A DNA stretch of 5,592 nucleotides from Acidobacteriota bacterium (GTDB lineage Bacteria; Acidobacteriota; Terriglobia; UBA7540). Position 1 is the first letter of the stretch, and the number at the start of each line of letters is the position of its first letter. Location: assembly GCA_021828225.1 (NCBI GenBank), contig JAKASH010000247.1, positions 1 through 5,592 of the forward strand, written 5' to 3'. The position numbers were made by a program, and so were the translations under genes. Shown one piece after another: positions 1 to 5,592 of the stretch. A model generated the notes under the pieces. The model was not told the DNA's origin, did not search any database, and saw nothing but the letters and a program-made list of their open reading frames with translations.

Positions 1-1
1 G

Positions 2-2251
2 GGGCTAACATTCGCCCTGACACTACTGTTCGTTGCTCAACTTCCGAAGATCAAGATTGACACCGATCCCAAGCACATGCTGCCAGTTACTTCTCCCGTA
101 CGAGAGTATAACGATCGGGTCGAAGGTTGGTTCGCGCTCCATCCCGATGTTATCGTCCTGGGAGTCGAAAACGAGAAGGGCCTTTTCGCCCCCATGATAC
201 TCCGGCATATAGAAGACCTGACGCAGGCGATCATGAAAATCCCGGGGGTTGTTGCTCCAGACGTCATCGGCCTGCCGACCGTCGAGGATGTGACCTCGGA
301 GGGCGAAACCTTGCGGGCGCAACCGCTCCTATCGCAGGTTCCCGCGACCCCGAACGAGATGGCCGCCTTCAAGCACCGTCTGCTTTCCAATCCTCTGGTC
401 GTCCCACGGCTCGTCTCTGCTAACGGCAGGATAACGGCGATTTATATCCCCATTGAGAAGATGGCCAACGGCAAGGTGATCGCCGACCAGATTAGGCAGC
501 TCGTCAAACACGAGCCGGGCCCCGAGAGATTCTACTTAGCGGGCGACCCTGTCGCCCGGGACACCTTCGGCGCTGAAATGTTTCGTCAGATGGCGCTCTT
601 CTCCCCGCTGGCGGGGCTGGTGATGCTCATCGTGCTTTTCCTGATGTTCCGGAATTGGGTCCTGGTCCTCGCCAATATGGGGGTCGCGATGGTCAGCATC
701 ATCTGGAGCATGGGCCTCTTCGTCGGCCTGGGCATTCCCATCCATATTATGGCCTCCATGAGCCCGGTCTTCCTGATGGCGATCAGCACCGATACGGTGC
801 ATATCTTTAATGAATTCGGGTTTCGCTTTCGGGAGGTGAGAAGAAAGAACGAAGCCATTCTGGCCACCATGGGGGCGGTCGGCCGCCCCATCCTCTACTC
901 AGATCTGACAGCGACTGCCGGTTTTGCTTCCCTGGGCATTGGTCCGATCATCCCGGTGCGGATTTTCGGCTTTGTGGTGGCCTTCGGAACGCTGGTCATT
1001 CTACTCATGAGTTTCACGCTCGTGCCGGCCATCATGGCCCTGCTCAAGGAACAAAGGCTGGCTCGGTCGGTTCCCGGGCAGTCCGCGCGGTCGATAGGTG
1101 AGAAGTGGCTCGTCCAACTGGGACGGTTCAGCCTGCGCCAGCGTAAGGTGGTCGCCCTGCTCGCAGCTCTGCTTGTAGTGGTCTCGCTTGCGGGCGTCAC
1201 GCGGATTCGCATCAACAACAACATGATCCACTGGTTCAAACGGAACAGCGCCGTGCGAACCGCGAACCGAGTGCTCAACAAAAACCTCGGCGGCACGGCC
1301 ACTCTCTATCTAGTTGGCAGCGCTGCCCATAGCGGAGGAATCGCGGATCCTGGTGTGCTCCAGAGCCTGTGGCGCTTCCAGACTCACCTCGCGCGCAACC
1401 CGCTCGTGGGCAAGACGCTTTCGATCTCCGATTATCTGAGGCGTGTCAACCTTGTCCTTCACGCGGGCGACCCCCGCTACAATTCGATTCCCGATTCCAA
1501 GGCGCTGGTTGCACAGTATCTGCTGCTGCTCCAAATGGGGGTGGAGCCGCGCGACCTGAACAATGTCATTGACTATCCCTACCAGAAGGCGAACGTGATC
1601 GTGCAGCTGAAGTCGTGGGATGCGGTTGGCACTCGGGCGGTGTTGACCGACGCTTTGCACTACCTCGCGACTCACCCGATTGCCGGCGTGCAATTCAAGC
1701 CTGCCGGAATCGCCTATTTCAACTTGGTTTGGAATGACGAGGTGCTGCGAGGCATGCTCGCCGGCTTCCTCGCTTCTTCCGTTCTGGTGCTGTTGCTGCT
1801 CATGCTGGAATACCGCTCGCTGAAGTGGGGTCTCATCAGCTTTGTGCCCTTGCTTTTTACGGTGCTGTTGATTTACGGCGTTGTGGGTTTTGTGGGCAAA
1901 GACTTCGACATGCCCATCGCCGTCCTTTCCACCCTTTCCCTGGGTCTGGCGGTAGACTTCGCCATCCATTTCGTAAGCCGATTTCAGCAACGCCATCGTG
2001 AGACGGGTGACGTTGGCGACGCACTCGAGTGGACGGTGGCGCGTCCCGGCCGCGGAATTCTCCGCAACGCTCTGCTGTTCGCCTCGGGGTTCTCGGTTAT
2101 GCTGTTCGCCCGGCTGACGCCCTACATCACCGTGGGCGCATTCATGATTGCCATCATGCTGCTTTCCGCGGCGGCGACCGTCATCCTTCTCCCGGCCCTC
2201 GTCTCCCTCGCCGCGAAGAGGCTTGTTGCCCAGGAGGTGCCTCATGCTTAA
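2..2251 (+). CDS. RND-superfamily (MMPL-type) exporter, 5'-truncated by window edge
   Basis: Inner-membrane transporter of the RND/MMPL superfamily, whose members use proton flux to move lipids or other hydrophobic molecules. The frame is already open at base 2, and the first visible residues (GLTFALTLLFVAQLP) look like the end of the first membrane helix, so the true start lies upstream and the ATG at 77 is internal. 749 residues are visible and show the duplicated RND plan: TM1 remnant, large periplasmic loop (about 13-193), TM2-TM6 (about 197-347), TM7 (about 382-402), second periplasmic loop (about 403-583) and TM8-TM12 (about 586-735). Each half carries an intramembrane Asp followed by His: D264 in STDTVHIF (TM4) and D652 in AVDFAIHF (TM10). 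These are the positions expected for proton-relay residues. A COG1033-like or HpnN-like exporter is the best family guess. The stop overlaps the next gene, so the two are very probably co-transcribed. The cargo cannot be read from the sequence. Confidence 0.93.
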   Translation, partial: GLTFALTLLFVAQLPKIKIDTDPKHMLPVTSPVREYNDRVEGWFALHPDVIVLGVENEKGLFAPMILRHIEDLTQAIMKIPGVVAPDVIGLPTVEDVTSEGETLRAQPLLSQVPATPNEMAAFKHRLLSNPLVVPRLVSANGRITAIYIPIEKMANGKVIADQIRQLVKHEPGPERFYLAGDPVARDTFGAEMFRQMALFSPLAGLVMLIVLFLMFRNWVLVLANMGVAMVSIIWSMGLFVGLGIPIHIMASMSPVFLMAISTDTVHIFNEFGFRFREVRRKNEAILATMGAVGRPILYSDLTATAGFASLGIGPIIPVRIFGFVVAFGTLVILLMSFTLVPAIMALLKEQRLARSVPGQSARSIGEKWLVQLGRFSLRQRKVVALLAALLVVVSLAGVTRIRINNNMIHWFKRNSAVRTANRVLNKNLGGTATLYLVGSAAHSGGIADPGVLQSLWRFQTHLARNPLVGKTLSISDYLRRVNLVLHAGDPRYNSIPDSKALVAQYLLLLQMGVEPRDLNNVIDYPYQKANVIVQLKSWDAVGTRAVLTDALHYLATHPIAGVQFKPAGIAYFNLVWNDEVLRGMLAGFLASSVLVLLLLMLEYRSLKWGLISFVPLLFTVLLIYGVVGFVGKDFDMPIAVLSTLSLGLAVDFAIHFVSRFQQRHRETGDVGDALEWTVARPGRGILRNALLFASGFSVMLFARLTPYITVGAFMIAIMLLSAAATVILLPALVSLAAKRLVAQEVPHA
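2232..2237 (+). promoter_or_regulatory. Strong Shine-Dalgarno (AGGAGG) for the LolA-like gene
   Basis: A perfect AGGAGG lies inside the last codons of the exporter gene, 6 nt before the ATG at 2244. It fixes the start of the LolA-like gene at 2244 rather than at the further upstream in-frame ATG at 2148. Because the ATG precedes the exporter stop (2249-2251), the two reading frames overlap by 8 nt, an arrangement typical of translational coupling. Confidence 0.85.
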
Positions 2252-3065
2252 CGTGTGCGCAAAAAGGCGTTCTGGTTTCCTTGTTGCCGCTCTCGCGTTG
2301 CTGGTATTTCCTTTTCCGCTCGACGCGCAAGTTCCCGCTGCCCAAGACATCATCCGCCGGGCCGACCTGGTCTTGTTCTACCCGGGCAACGACATGTGGG
2401 CCAAGGTACAGATGCGCCTCATCACGAAGGAAGGGAGCGAGCGCCTGCGAGAAATGGTTATGCTGCGGAAGAACTTCCCCAAAGGCCGGCAGCGCTACTT
2501 CATCTACTTCCACAGCCCCGCTGATGTGCGCGGCATGACGTTTATGGTGTGGCGCCATCCGCCGCAGAATGCTGATCGCTGGCTCTTCTTGCCAGGGCTG
2601 AACATGACGAGGCGCATCGCCGCCAGTGACGCGCGATCCAGTTTCGTCGGCTCCGACTTCAGTTATGAAGATGTCTCCGGGCGTGAAGTGGACGTGGATA
2701 CGCACACGCTCGTGCGCGAGGACACATCCGGCGGCAGGCCGGTGTACGTCATCCGCAGTGTCCCCAAAGACGAAAAGAGCGTCGAGTTTAGCTACCGGCT
2801 CGCCTGGATCGACCAAGAAAGCTTCGTCACGTGGCGCGAGGAGTACTACGACAAACGCGGCCGGCTTTACAAGGTGTATACGGCCGACAAAGTCGCGCAG
2901 GTGGACGGCCTGTGGACCACCCTCCAGCGCACGATGAAGAACGTGCAGAATGGTCACCGCACGGTGGTGACTTTCCTCGAGCTGCGTTACAACGTGGGCC
3001 TGGAAGACAGCCTCTTCAGCGAACGCTACCTGCGCAACCCGCCGGCCCGCTGGACGCGGTGGTAA
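2244..3065 (+). CDS. Secreted LolA-like outer membrane lipoprotein-sorting protein
   Basis: Periplasmic protein of the 'outer membrane lipoprotein-sorting protein' group (LolA-like fold, close to Pfam PF17131), thought to bind lipid or acyl chains in a half-barrel; the real ligands of most members are unknown. The product has 273 residues. It starts with a Sec signal peptide (basic KRR, then a hydrophobic run FLVAALALLVF) and a likely cleavage near LDA/Q at about residue 29. There is no lipobox cysteine at the cleavage site, so it is probably soluble in the periplasm. Family hallmarks are the IIRRAD helix just after the signal, the GMTFMVWRH strand (about 97-105), WLFLPGLNMTRRI, and SFVGSDFSYED (133-143), which is the most conserved block of the family. 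The C-terminal half is rich in beta-strand. The length fits the usual 240-280 residues. It is encoded directly after an RND exporter with an 8-nt overlap and before an outer-membrane barrel, which supports a carrier role between the two membranes (inference). Confidence 0.88.
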   Translation: MLNVCAKRRSGFLVAALALLVFPFPLDAQVPAAQDIIRRADLVLFYPGNDMWAKVQMRLITKEGSERLREMVMLRKNFPKGRQRYFIYFHSPADVRGMTFMVWRHPPQNADRWLFLPGLNMTRRIAASDARSSFVGSDFSYEDVSGREVDVDTHTLVREDTSGGRPVYVIRSVPKDEKSVEFSYRLAWIDQESFVTWREEYYDKRGRLYKVYTADKVAQVDGLWTTLQRTMKNVQNGHRTVVTFLELRYNVGLEDSLFSERYLRNPPARWTRW

Positions 3066-3103
3066 GGCGCGGGCGATCGCCCCGGTCTCGCACGATCCGT
3101 AAC

Positions 3104-4384
3104 ATGCGCATTCGCCTCGCCCCGGTCGCGATTTTTGTTTTCCTGATTGCTGGGCGCCTATTCGCCCAGTCGCCCACGACCCAAAACCACACGAAGTTTC
3201 CTTTCCAGGTCCACGGCTTTCTTCTCGGAAACGACACATTTCGCACGCAAGATCCCGGCGGCAAACAAGGCGGCCCCTTGCTCTGGGGCGACGAGCGCCT
3301 GCGCCTCGAGATTTCCGACCGTAGCCGGAAGCCTTGCCTTTCCTTCGATTTCAAAGGCGACCTGTTCCACGACGCCGTGGCCAACAAGGTCAGCGGGTTA
3401 GTGCGAGAAGCTTATCTCGACTGCTCCCGGGGTCCGTTCGACTTGCGCCTCGGACGACAGATTGTCACTTGGGGGGTCGGTGATCTCCTCTTCATCAATG
3501 ATGTTTTCCCCAAGGACTGGAGCGCGTTTTTTTCAGGCCGACCCATGGAATACCTGAAGCTGGGCGTTGATGCTGCCAAGCTCGATGTAACCACTTCAGC
3601 GCTGAACGTGGAGATGGTGGCGATCCCGTTCTTCAGGCCGGACAACCTGCCGAGCGCCCAACGGTTCTTTTTCTTTGATCCGTTGGCCAACGTCAGCAAC
3701 CGCTCTCTCCGCGAACCCGCAACCACGATAGACAACACAGAATTTGCGCTGCGGCTCTCGCGGAGGGTTGCCGACACTGATGTCTCCGCCTATGCCTACC
3801 GCGGCTTCTGGCGGGATCCTTCCTTTCGCCCCGACAAGCTCCCGCAGCCGACTCGTCTTCGGGGCTTCTACCCTCGGCTGAACGAGTACGGGGCGAGTGC
3901 ACAGCGCAACATTGGAGCGGGATTACTGAGCCTGGAGGGCGGTTACTACGATTCCGAGGGTGACCGCCAAGGCACTGACCCCGCTATCCCCAACTCCCAG
4001 CTTCGGCTTCTGGTCGGCTACCAGCAGCAAATCGGCAACGACTTTACCATCGGAGCGCAGTACTACGATGAGATCATGAACGATTATGCATCCTACAAGG
4101 CGACCCTCCCCTCCGGATTTCCTCGGCAGGACCAGGTCCATCATGTGCTTACAGTCCGTCTCACGCGGTTTTACAAATATCAGACCTGGAAGTTGTCCCT
4201 GTTCAGCTTCTACAGCCCCTCTGATCAGGACGGCATGTTCATCCCGGAAGTGGAGCATGTCTTCACCGACCGGCTCAACCTGACGGTGGGCGCAGATATC
4301 TTCATGGGCCAACGCCAGACCACATTTTTCGGCCAGTATCGCCATGATAATAATGTATATGCAAGGATCTACTATGGCTTTTGA
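3104..4384 (+). CDS. Outer membrane beta-barrel protein, DUF1302-like
   Basis: Predicted outer membrane beta-barrel of 426 residues. The ATG at 3104 is chosen because it is directly followed by a good Sec signal peptide (MRIRLAPVAIFVFLIAGRLFA, cleavage near LFA/Q at about residue 21). The frame stays open upstream to 2831, but only as a shadow of the preceding gene. The Shine-Dalgarno is weak, so translation may depend on the upstream gene 38 nt away. The mature protein is a series of alternating amphipathic strands ending in YYGF, and a terminal Phe is the usual BAM recognition signal. The segment LRLGRQIVTWG (G117, R118, Q119, W123), after a REAYLD strand, matches the 'LR-GRQ-v-WG' block I associate with DUF1302 outer membrane proteins. 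The last strands (TDRLNLTVGADIF, then a short FFGQY strand) fit the end of that family too. DUF1302 genes are often found beside RND exporters and LolA-like or DUF1329 proteins, as here. Barrel identity is well supported; the exact family is moderate. A porin or other transport-associated barrel is the alternative. Confidence 0.82.
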   Translation: MRIRLAPVAIFVFLIAGRLFAQSPTTQNHTKFPFQVHGFLLGNDTFRTQDPGGKQGGPLLWGDERLRLEISDRSRKPCLSFDFKGDLFHDAVANKVSGLVREAYLDCSRGPFDLRLGRQIVTWGVGDLLFINDVFPKDWSAFFSGRPMEYLKLGVDAAKLDVTTSALNVEMVAIPFFRPDNLPSAQRFFFFDPLANVSNRSLREPATTIDNTEFALRLSRRVADTDVSAYAYRGFWRDPSFRPDKLPQPTRLRGFYPRLNEYGASAQRNIGAGLLSLEGGYYDSEGDRQGTDPAIPNSQLRLLVGYQQQIGNDFTIGAQYYDEIMNDYASYKATLPSGFPRQDQVHHVLTVRLTRFYKYQTWKLSLFSFYSPSDQDGMFIPEVEHVFTDRLNLTVGADIFMGQRQTTFFGQYRHDNNVYARIYYGF

Positions 4385-4467
4385 TATGACGTTTCGCCAG
4401 AGCCTTCGGCGCGCATGCTTCTCCGAGGGTGTCTCCTTCGTCCGGTCTGATCCTCTAACCAGTCGCT

Positions 4468-4473
4468 GAGAGG
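4468..4473 (+). promoter_or_regulatory. Shine-Dalgarno (GAGAGG) setting a GTG start
   Basis: GAGAGG is 7 nt before the GTG at 4481. An in-frame TGA at 4448-4450 limits any longer start, and no ATG lies near the expected N-terminus, so GTG 4481 is the best start for the methyltransferase. A second GTG follows immediately at 4484 and cannot be excluded. Confidence 0.6.
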
Positions 4474-4480
4474 CTGCGCT

Positions 4481-5158
4481 GTGGTCAGTCCTGAACAGTA
4501 CGGACGTTGGCGCGCCTCACCGGTCGGCTCATTGACCGAGTGGCTGGAACAGGACGCAATATTCGGGCTTGCTGGCGACCTGCGCGGGCGAAGGGCACTT
4601 GATGTTGGATGTGGCGACGGCGCGTACTCAGTTCTGGCGTGCCAGCGTGGCGCACGCGTCGTCGGCGTTGACCGTTCCTCGGCGATGCTTGTGGCCGCTC
4701 GCAGGCGGGCTGAAGACTGCCCAGAGAGAATCGAATGGTGTTTAGCAGCCGCGGAAGCCCTTCCTTTCGGCTCGGAGAGGTTTGACGTCGTGATTGCCGT
4801 GACGGCCCTGTGCTTTGTGAAAAACCCTCAATGCTCAATCCAGGAGGCAGCGCGCGTACTACGCCCCGGCGGGAGCCTGATCGTCGGAGAGCTGGGCAGA
4901 TATAGTCTTTGGGCTATTTCACGCAAGGTTCGAGGCTGGCTTGGCTCACCCACTTGGAGGGGAGTCCATTTCTGGTCTTACGGCAACTTACGAAAACTGA
5001 TAGTGCAATCAGGCCTGCGGTTCCATTCCGGTCGCTCCGCCGTTTACTTTCCGCCAGTTGCGCCAGCCGCTCAATTTCTGGCCAGCTACGACCCGGCGCT
5101 CTCTCGCCTCGGTCAATTCGGGGCGTCATTTGTTGCCCTCAGGGCCGACAAAACGTGA
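4481..5158 (+). CDS. Class I SAM-dependent methyltransferase
   Basis: A 225-residue Rossmann-fold methyltransferase of the Methyltransf_11/UbiE-like type, probably cytoplasmic, transferring a methyl group from S-adenosylmethionine to an unknown acceptor. Motif I is ALDVGCGDGA (39-48), the glycine-rich SAM loop. The acidic residue that binds the SAM ribose is D64 in VGVDRS. AEALPF (91-96) fits the adenine-side motif II. FDVVIAVTALCFV (101-113) is the following strand, and RVLRPGG (125-131) is the typical post-motif III turn. All core motifs are intact and the length is normal, so the gene looks functional. The C-terminal part (about 140-225) is aromatic and basic, contains no membrane helix, and would hold the substrate site; it does not point to a known acceptor. 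The gene lies 96 nt downstream of the barrel gene on the same strand, with no convincing terminator between, so it may be the last gene of the operon or a separate unit. Lipid or quinone methylation would suit the neighbours, but that is only inference. Confidence 0.88.
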   Translation: MVSPEQYGRWRASPVGSLTEWLEQDAIFGLAGDLRGRRALDVGCGDGAYSVLACQRGARVVGVDRSSAMLVAARRRAEDCPERIEWCLAAAEALPFGSERFDVVIAVTALCFVKNPQCSIQEAARVLRPGGSLIVGELGRYSLWAISRKVRGWLGSPTWRGVHFWSYGNLRKLIVQSGLRFHSGRSAVYFPPVAPAAQFLASYDPALSRLGQFGASFVALRADKT

Positions 5159-5209
5159 CAGGCTGATTTAGTGCATCAGAATAGTTAATACCCAACCCGA
5201 ATCCTTGCC

Positions 5210-5500
5210 TCACAATCGCATCGGCATGACAACATATTTGTAGCGATTCAGACTCTGGTCGGTCGGCCGGAATTCCGCGGCGCTTTCGGCGTCCTTAAAG
5301 GCGATTTCGACCTCGCCCGTCTTGACCACGCCGAGCACATCGAGAAGGAACGAGGCATTGAAGCCCACGCGCAACGGATTGCCAGAGTAAACCGCGTCCA
5401 GCGACTCCGAGGCCTCGCCGGTATCGCCACCCGAGGTCGCGAGCGTGAGCCGGCCTGAGTCGAGTGCAAGGCAAACCGCGTGCGTCTGCTCCGACGCTAG
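5210..5500 (-). pseudogene. dnaN: C-terminal remnant of beta sliding clamp gene (dnaN), 5'-truncated
   Basis: Reading the - strand from about 5500 to the TGA at 5212-5210 gives some 96 codons that match domain III of the DNA polymerase III beta clamp. Landmarks in order are SEQTHAVCLAL, SGRLTLATS, GEASESLDAVYSG, PLRVGFNASFLLDVL, GEVEIAFKD, SAAEFRP and the terminal YKYVVMPMRL. The last block is the near-invariant C-terminus that forms part of the hydrophobic pocket for clamp-binding peptides. An intact DnaN has about 370 residues, so roughly three quarters is missing. Upstream the frame meets a TGA at 5512-5510, and none of the three - strand frames between 5513 and 5592 resembles DnaN, so a simple frameshift does not explain the loss. 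No start codon with a ribosome site is visible. The remnant converges on the methyltransferase gene, 51 nt away. No DnaA boxes or neighbours such as recF or dnaA are seen. Since dnaN is essential, an intact copy should exist elsewhere; otherwise this is an assembly or recombination junction. Confidence 0.85.
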
Positions 5501-5520
5501 TGTAGTGTCTCACAATTATC

Positions 5521-5549
5521 TTTACAATGAGGCTGGGCTTTGCTATTCT
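5521..5549 (+). promoter_or_regulatory. Sigma70-like promoter (TTTACA-17-TATTCT)
   Basis: TTTACA at 5521-5526 differs from the -35 consensus at one base, and TATTCT at 5544-5549 keeps four of six -10 bases. The spacer is exactly 17 bp. Transcription would begin near 5556-5557, almost on the ATG at 5557. It would drive whatever reading frame continues past the right edge. Confidence 0.45.
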
Positions 5550-5556
5550 GTGCAGC

Positions 5557-5592
5557 ATGTGGAACCCAGCCGCCGCTCTTCATTTGCCGTCC
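5557..5592 (+). CDS. Start of an unidentified gene, possibly a transposase, cut by right edge
   Basis: An open + strand frame reaches the window end; only 12 codons (MWNPAAALHLPS) follow the ATG at 5557. The same frame has an earlier ATG at 5527, giving ten more residues (MRLGFAILCS), and is closed upstream by a TAG at 5503. Neither ATG has a clear Shine-Dalgarno. With the promoter at 5521-5549, only the 5557 start would be downstream of the transcription start, which would make it nearly leaderless. The fragment is too short for family assignment. The transposase idea rests on its position at the dnaN breakpoint and on a loose N-terminal resemblance to IS630-type proteins. Confidence 0.25.
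   Translation, partial: MWNPAAALHLPS

Larger units (their letters stand above)
5501..5592. mobile_element. Possible end of an insertion sequence abutting the dnaN remnant
   Basis: DnaN similarity stops abruptly at about 5498-5504, and the sequence beyond is AT-richer at first (CACAATTATCTTTACAATG). It then carries a promoter-like pair and a new reading frame pointing away from the break. That is the layout of the terminal end of an insertion sequence followed by its transposase. A TA lies at the junction (5503-5504), which would fit an IS630/Tc1-type element, and the first residues of the new frame (MWNPAAALHLPS) are reminiscent of transposases of that family. The opposite end and the matching inverted repeat are outside the window, so this is an inference from a breakpoint and not a proven element. 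Confidence 0.35.

Noticed and set aside
1310..2353. Long - strand open frame (347 codons) opposite the exporter gene
   Set aside because: Antisense shadow of a high-GC gene. Its translation is rich in Arg, Gln, His and Gly without domain motifs, while the + strand has clear RND transmembrane structure.
2831..3103. Upstream extension of the barrel gene to an ATG at 2831
   Set aside because: It would overlap most of the 3' third of the LolA-like gene and bury a good signal peptide inside the protein. ATG 3104 is the sensible start.
2181..3239. Long - strand open frame (352 codons) opposite the LolA-like gene
   Set aside because: Shadow frame that also crosses the intergenic gap and the signal-peptide region of the barrel gene. 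It has low-complexity basic composition and no recognisable family.
3527..3533. Run of seven T within the barrel gene, considered as a phase-variation tract
   Set aside because: Too short to suggest slippage control, and the frame is intact on both sides.
5163..5179. Small inverted repeat CTGAT-7-ATCAG between the methyltransferase and the dnaN remnant
   Set aside because: Only a 5-bp AT-containing stem with a 7-nt loop and no following T-tract, so not a convincing terminator.
5295..5558. - strand open frames at 5248-5469 and 5295-5558
   Set aside because: They are in other frames of the same stretch that encodes the recognisable DnaN C-terminus. Their Arg-rich translations match nothing, and the second crosses the dnaN breakpoint.
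5159..5592. Replication origin, considered because dnaN is often beside oriC
   Set aside because: No DnaA boxes, no dnaA, recF or gyrB neighbours, and dnaN here is only a fragment.

Overview
The window looks like chromosomal DNA of a GC-rich Gram-negative (diderm) bacterium. A 426-residue protein has a Sec signal peptide and an outer-membrane-barrel ending (terminal Phe), and it lies downstream of an RND-type inner-membrane exporter. The DnaN remnant at the right end ends in YKYVVMPMRL and carries an 'AEFRP' stretch that, from memory, resembles beta clamps of Acidobacteriota. That phylum assignment is a tentative inference.

Layout. Bases 2-4384 hold three genes on the + strand that read like one operon. 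First is an MMPL/RND-superfamily exporter cut at its 5' end by the window edge. Second is a secreted LolA-like 'outer membrane lipoprotein-sorting' protein that overlaps the exporter by 8 nt. Third, after a 38-nt gap, is a DUF1302-like outer membrane beta-barrel. After 96 nt with no clear terminator comes a class I SAM-dependent methyltransferase with a GTG start (4481-5158). From 5210 to about 5500, on the - strand, lies the C-terminal part of a beta sliding clamp gene (dnaN). It has no start and is cut at its 5' side. At the cut the DNA changes into a different sequence (about 5501-5592) that carries a good sigma70-like promoter and the first codons of a + strand reading frame running off the window. 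This is most simply read as the edge of an insertion sequence, but the element itself is not visible.

How the genes may work together. The exporter, the periplasmic LolA-fold carrier and the outer-membrane barrel give one component for each envelope compartment, which suggests a trans-envelope route for a lipid or other hydrophobic molecule. The families are recognisable; the combined function and the cargo are inference. The methyltransferase may belong to the same physiology or may be an independent gene. The right end is a genome-rearrangement scar rather than part of the transport locus.
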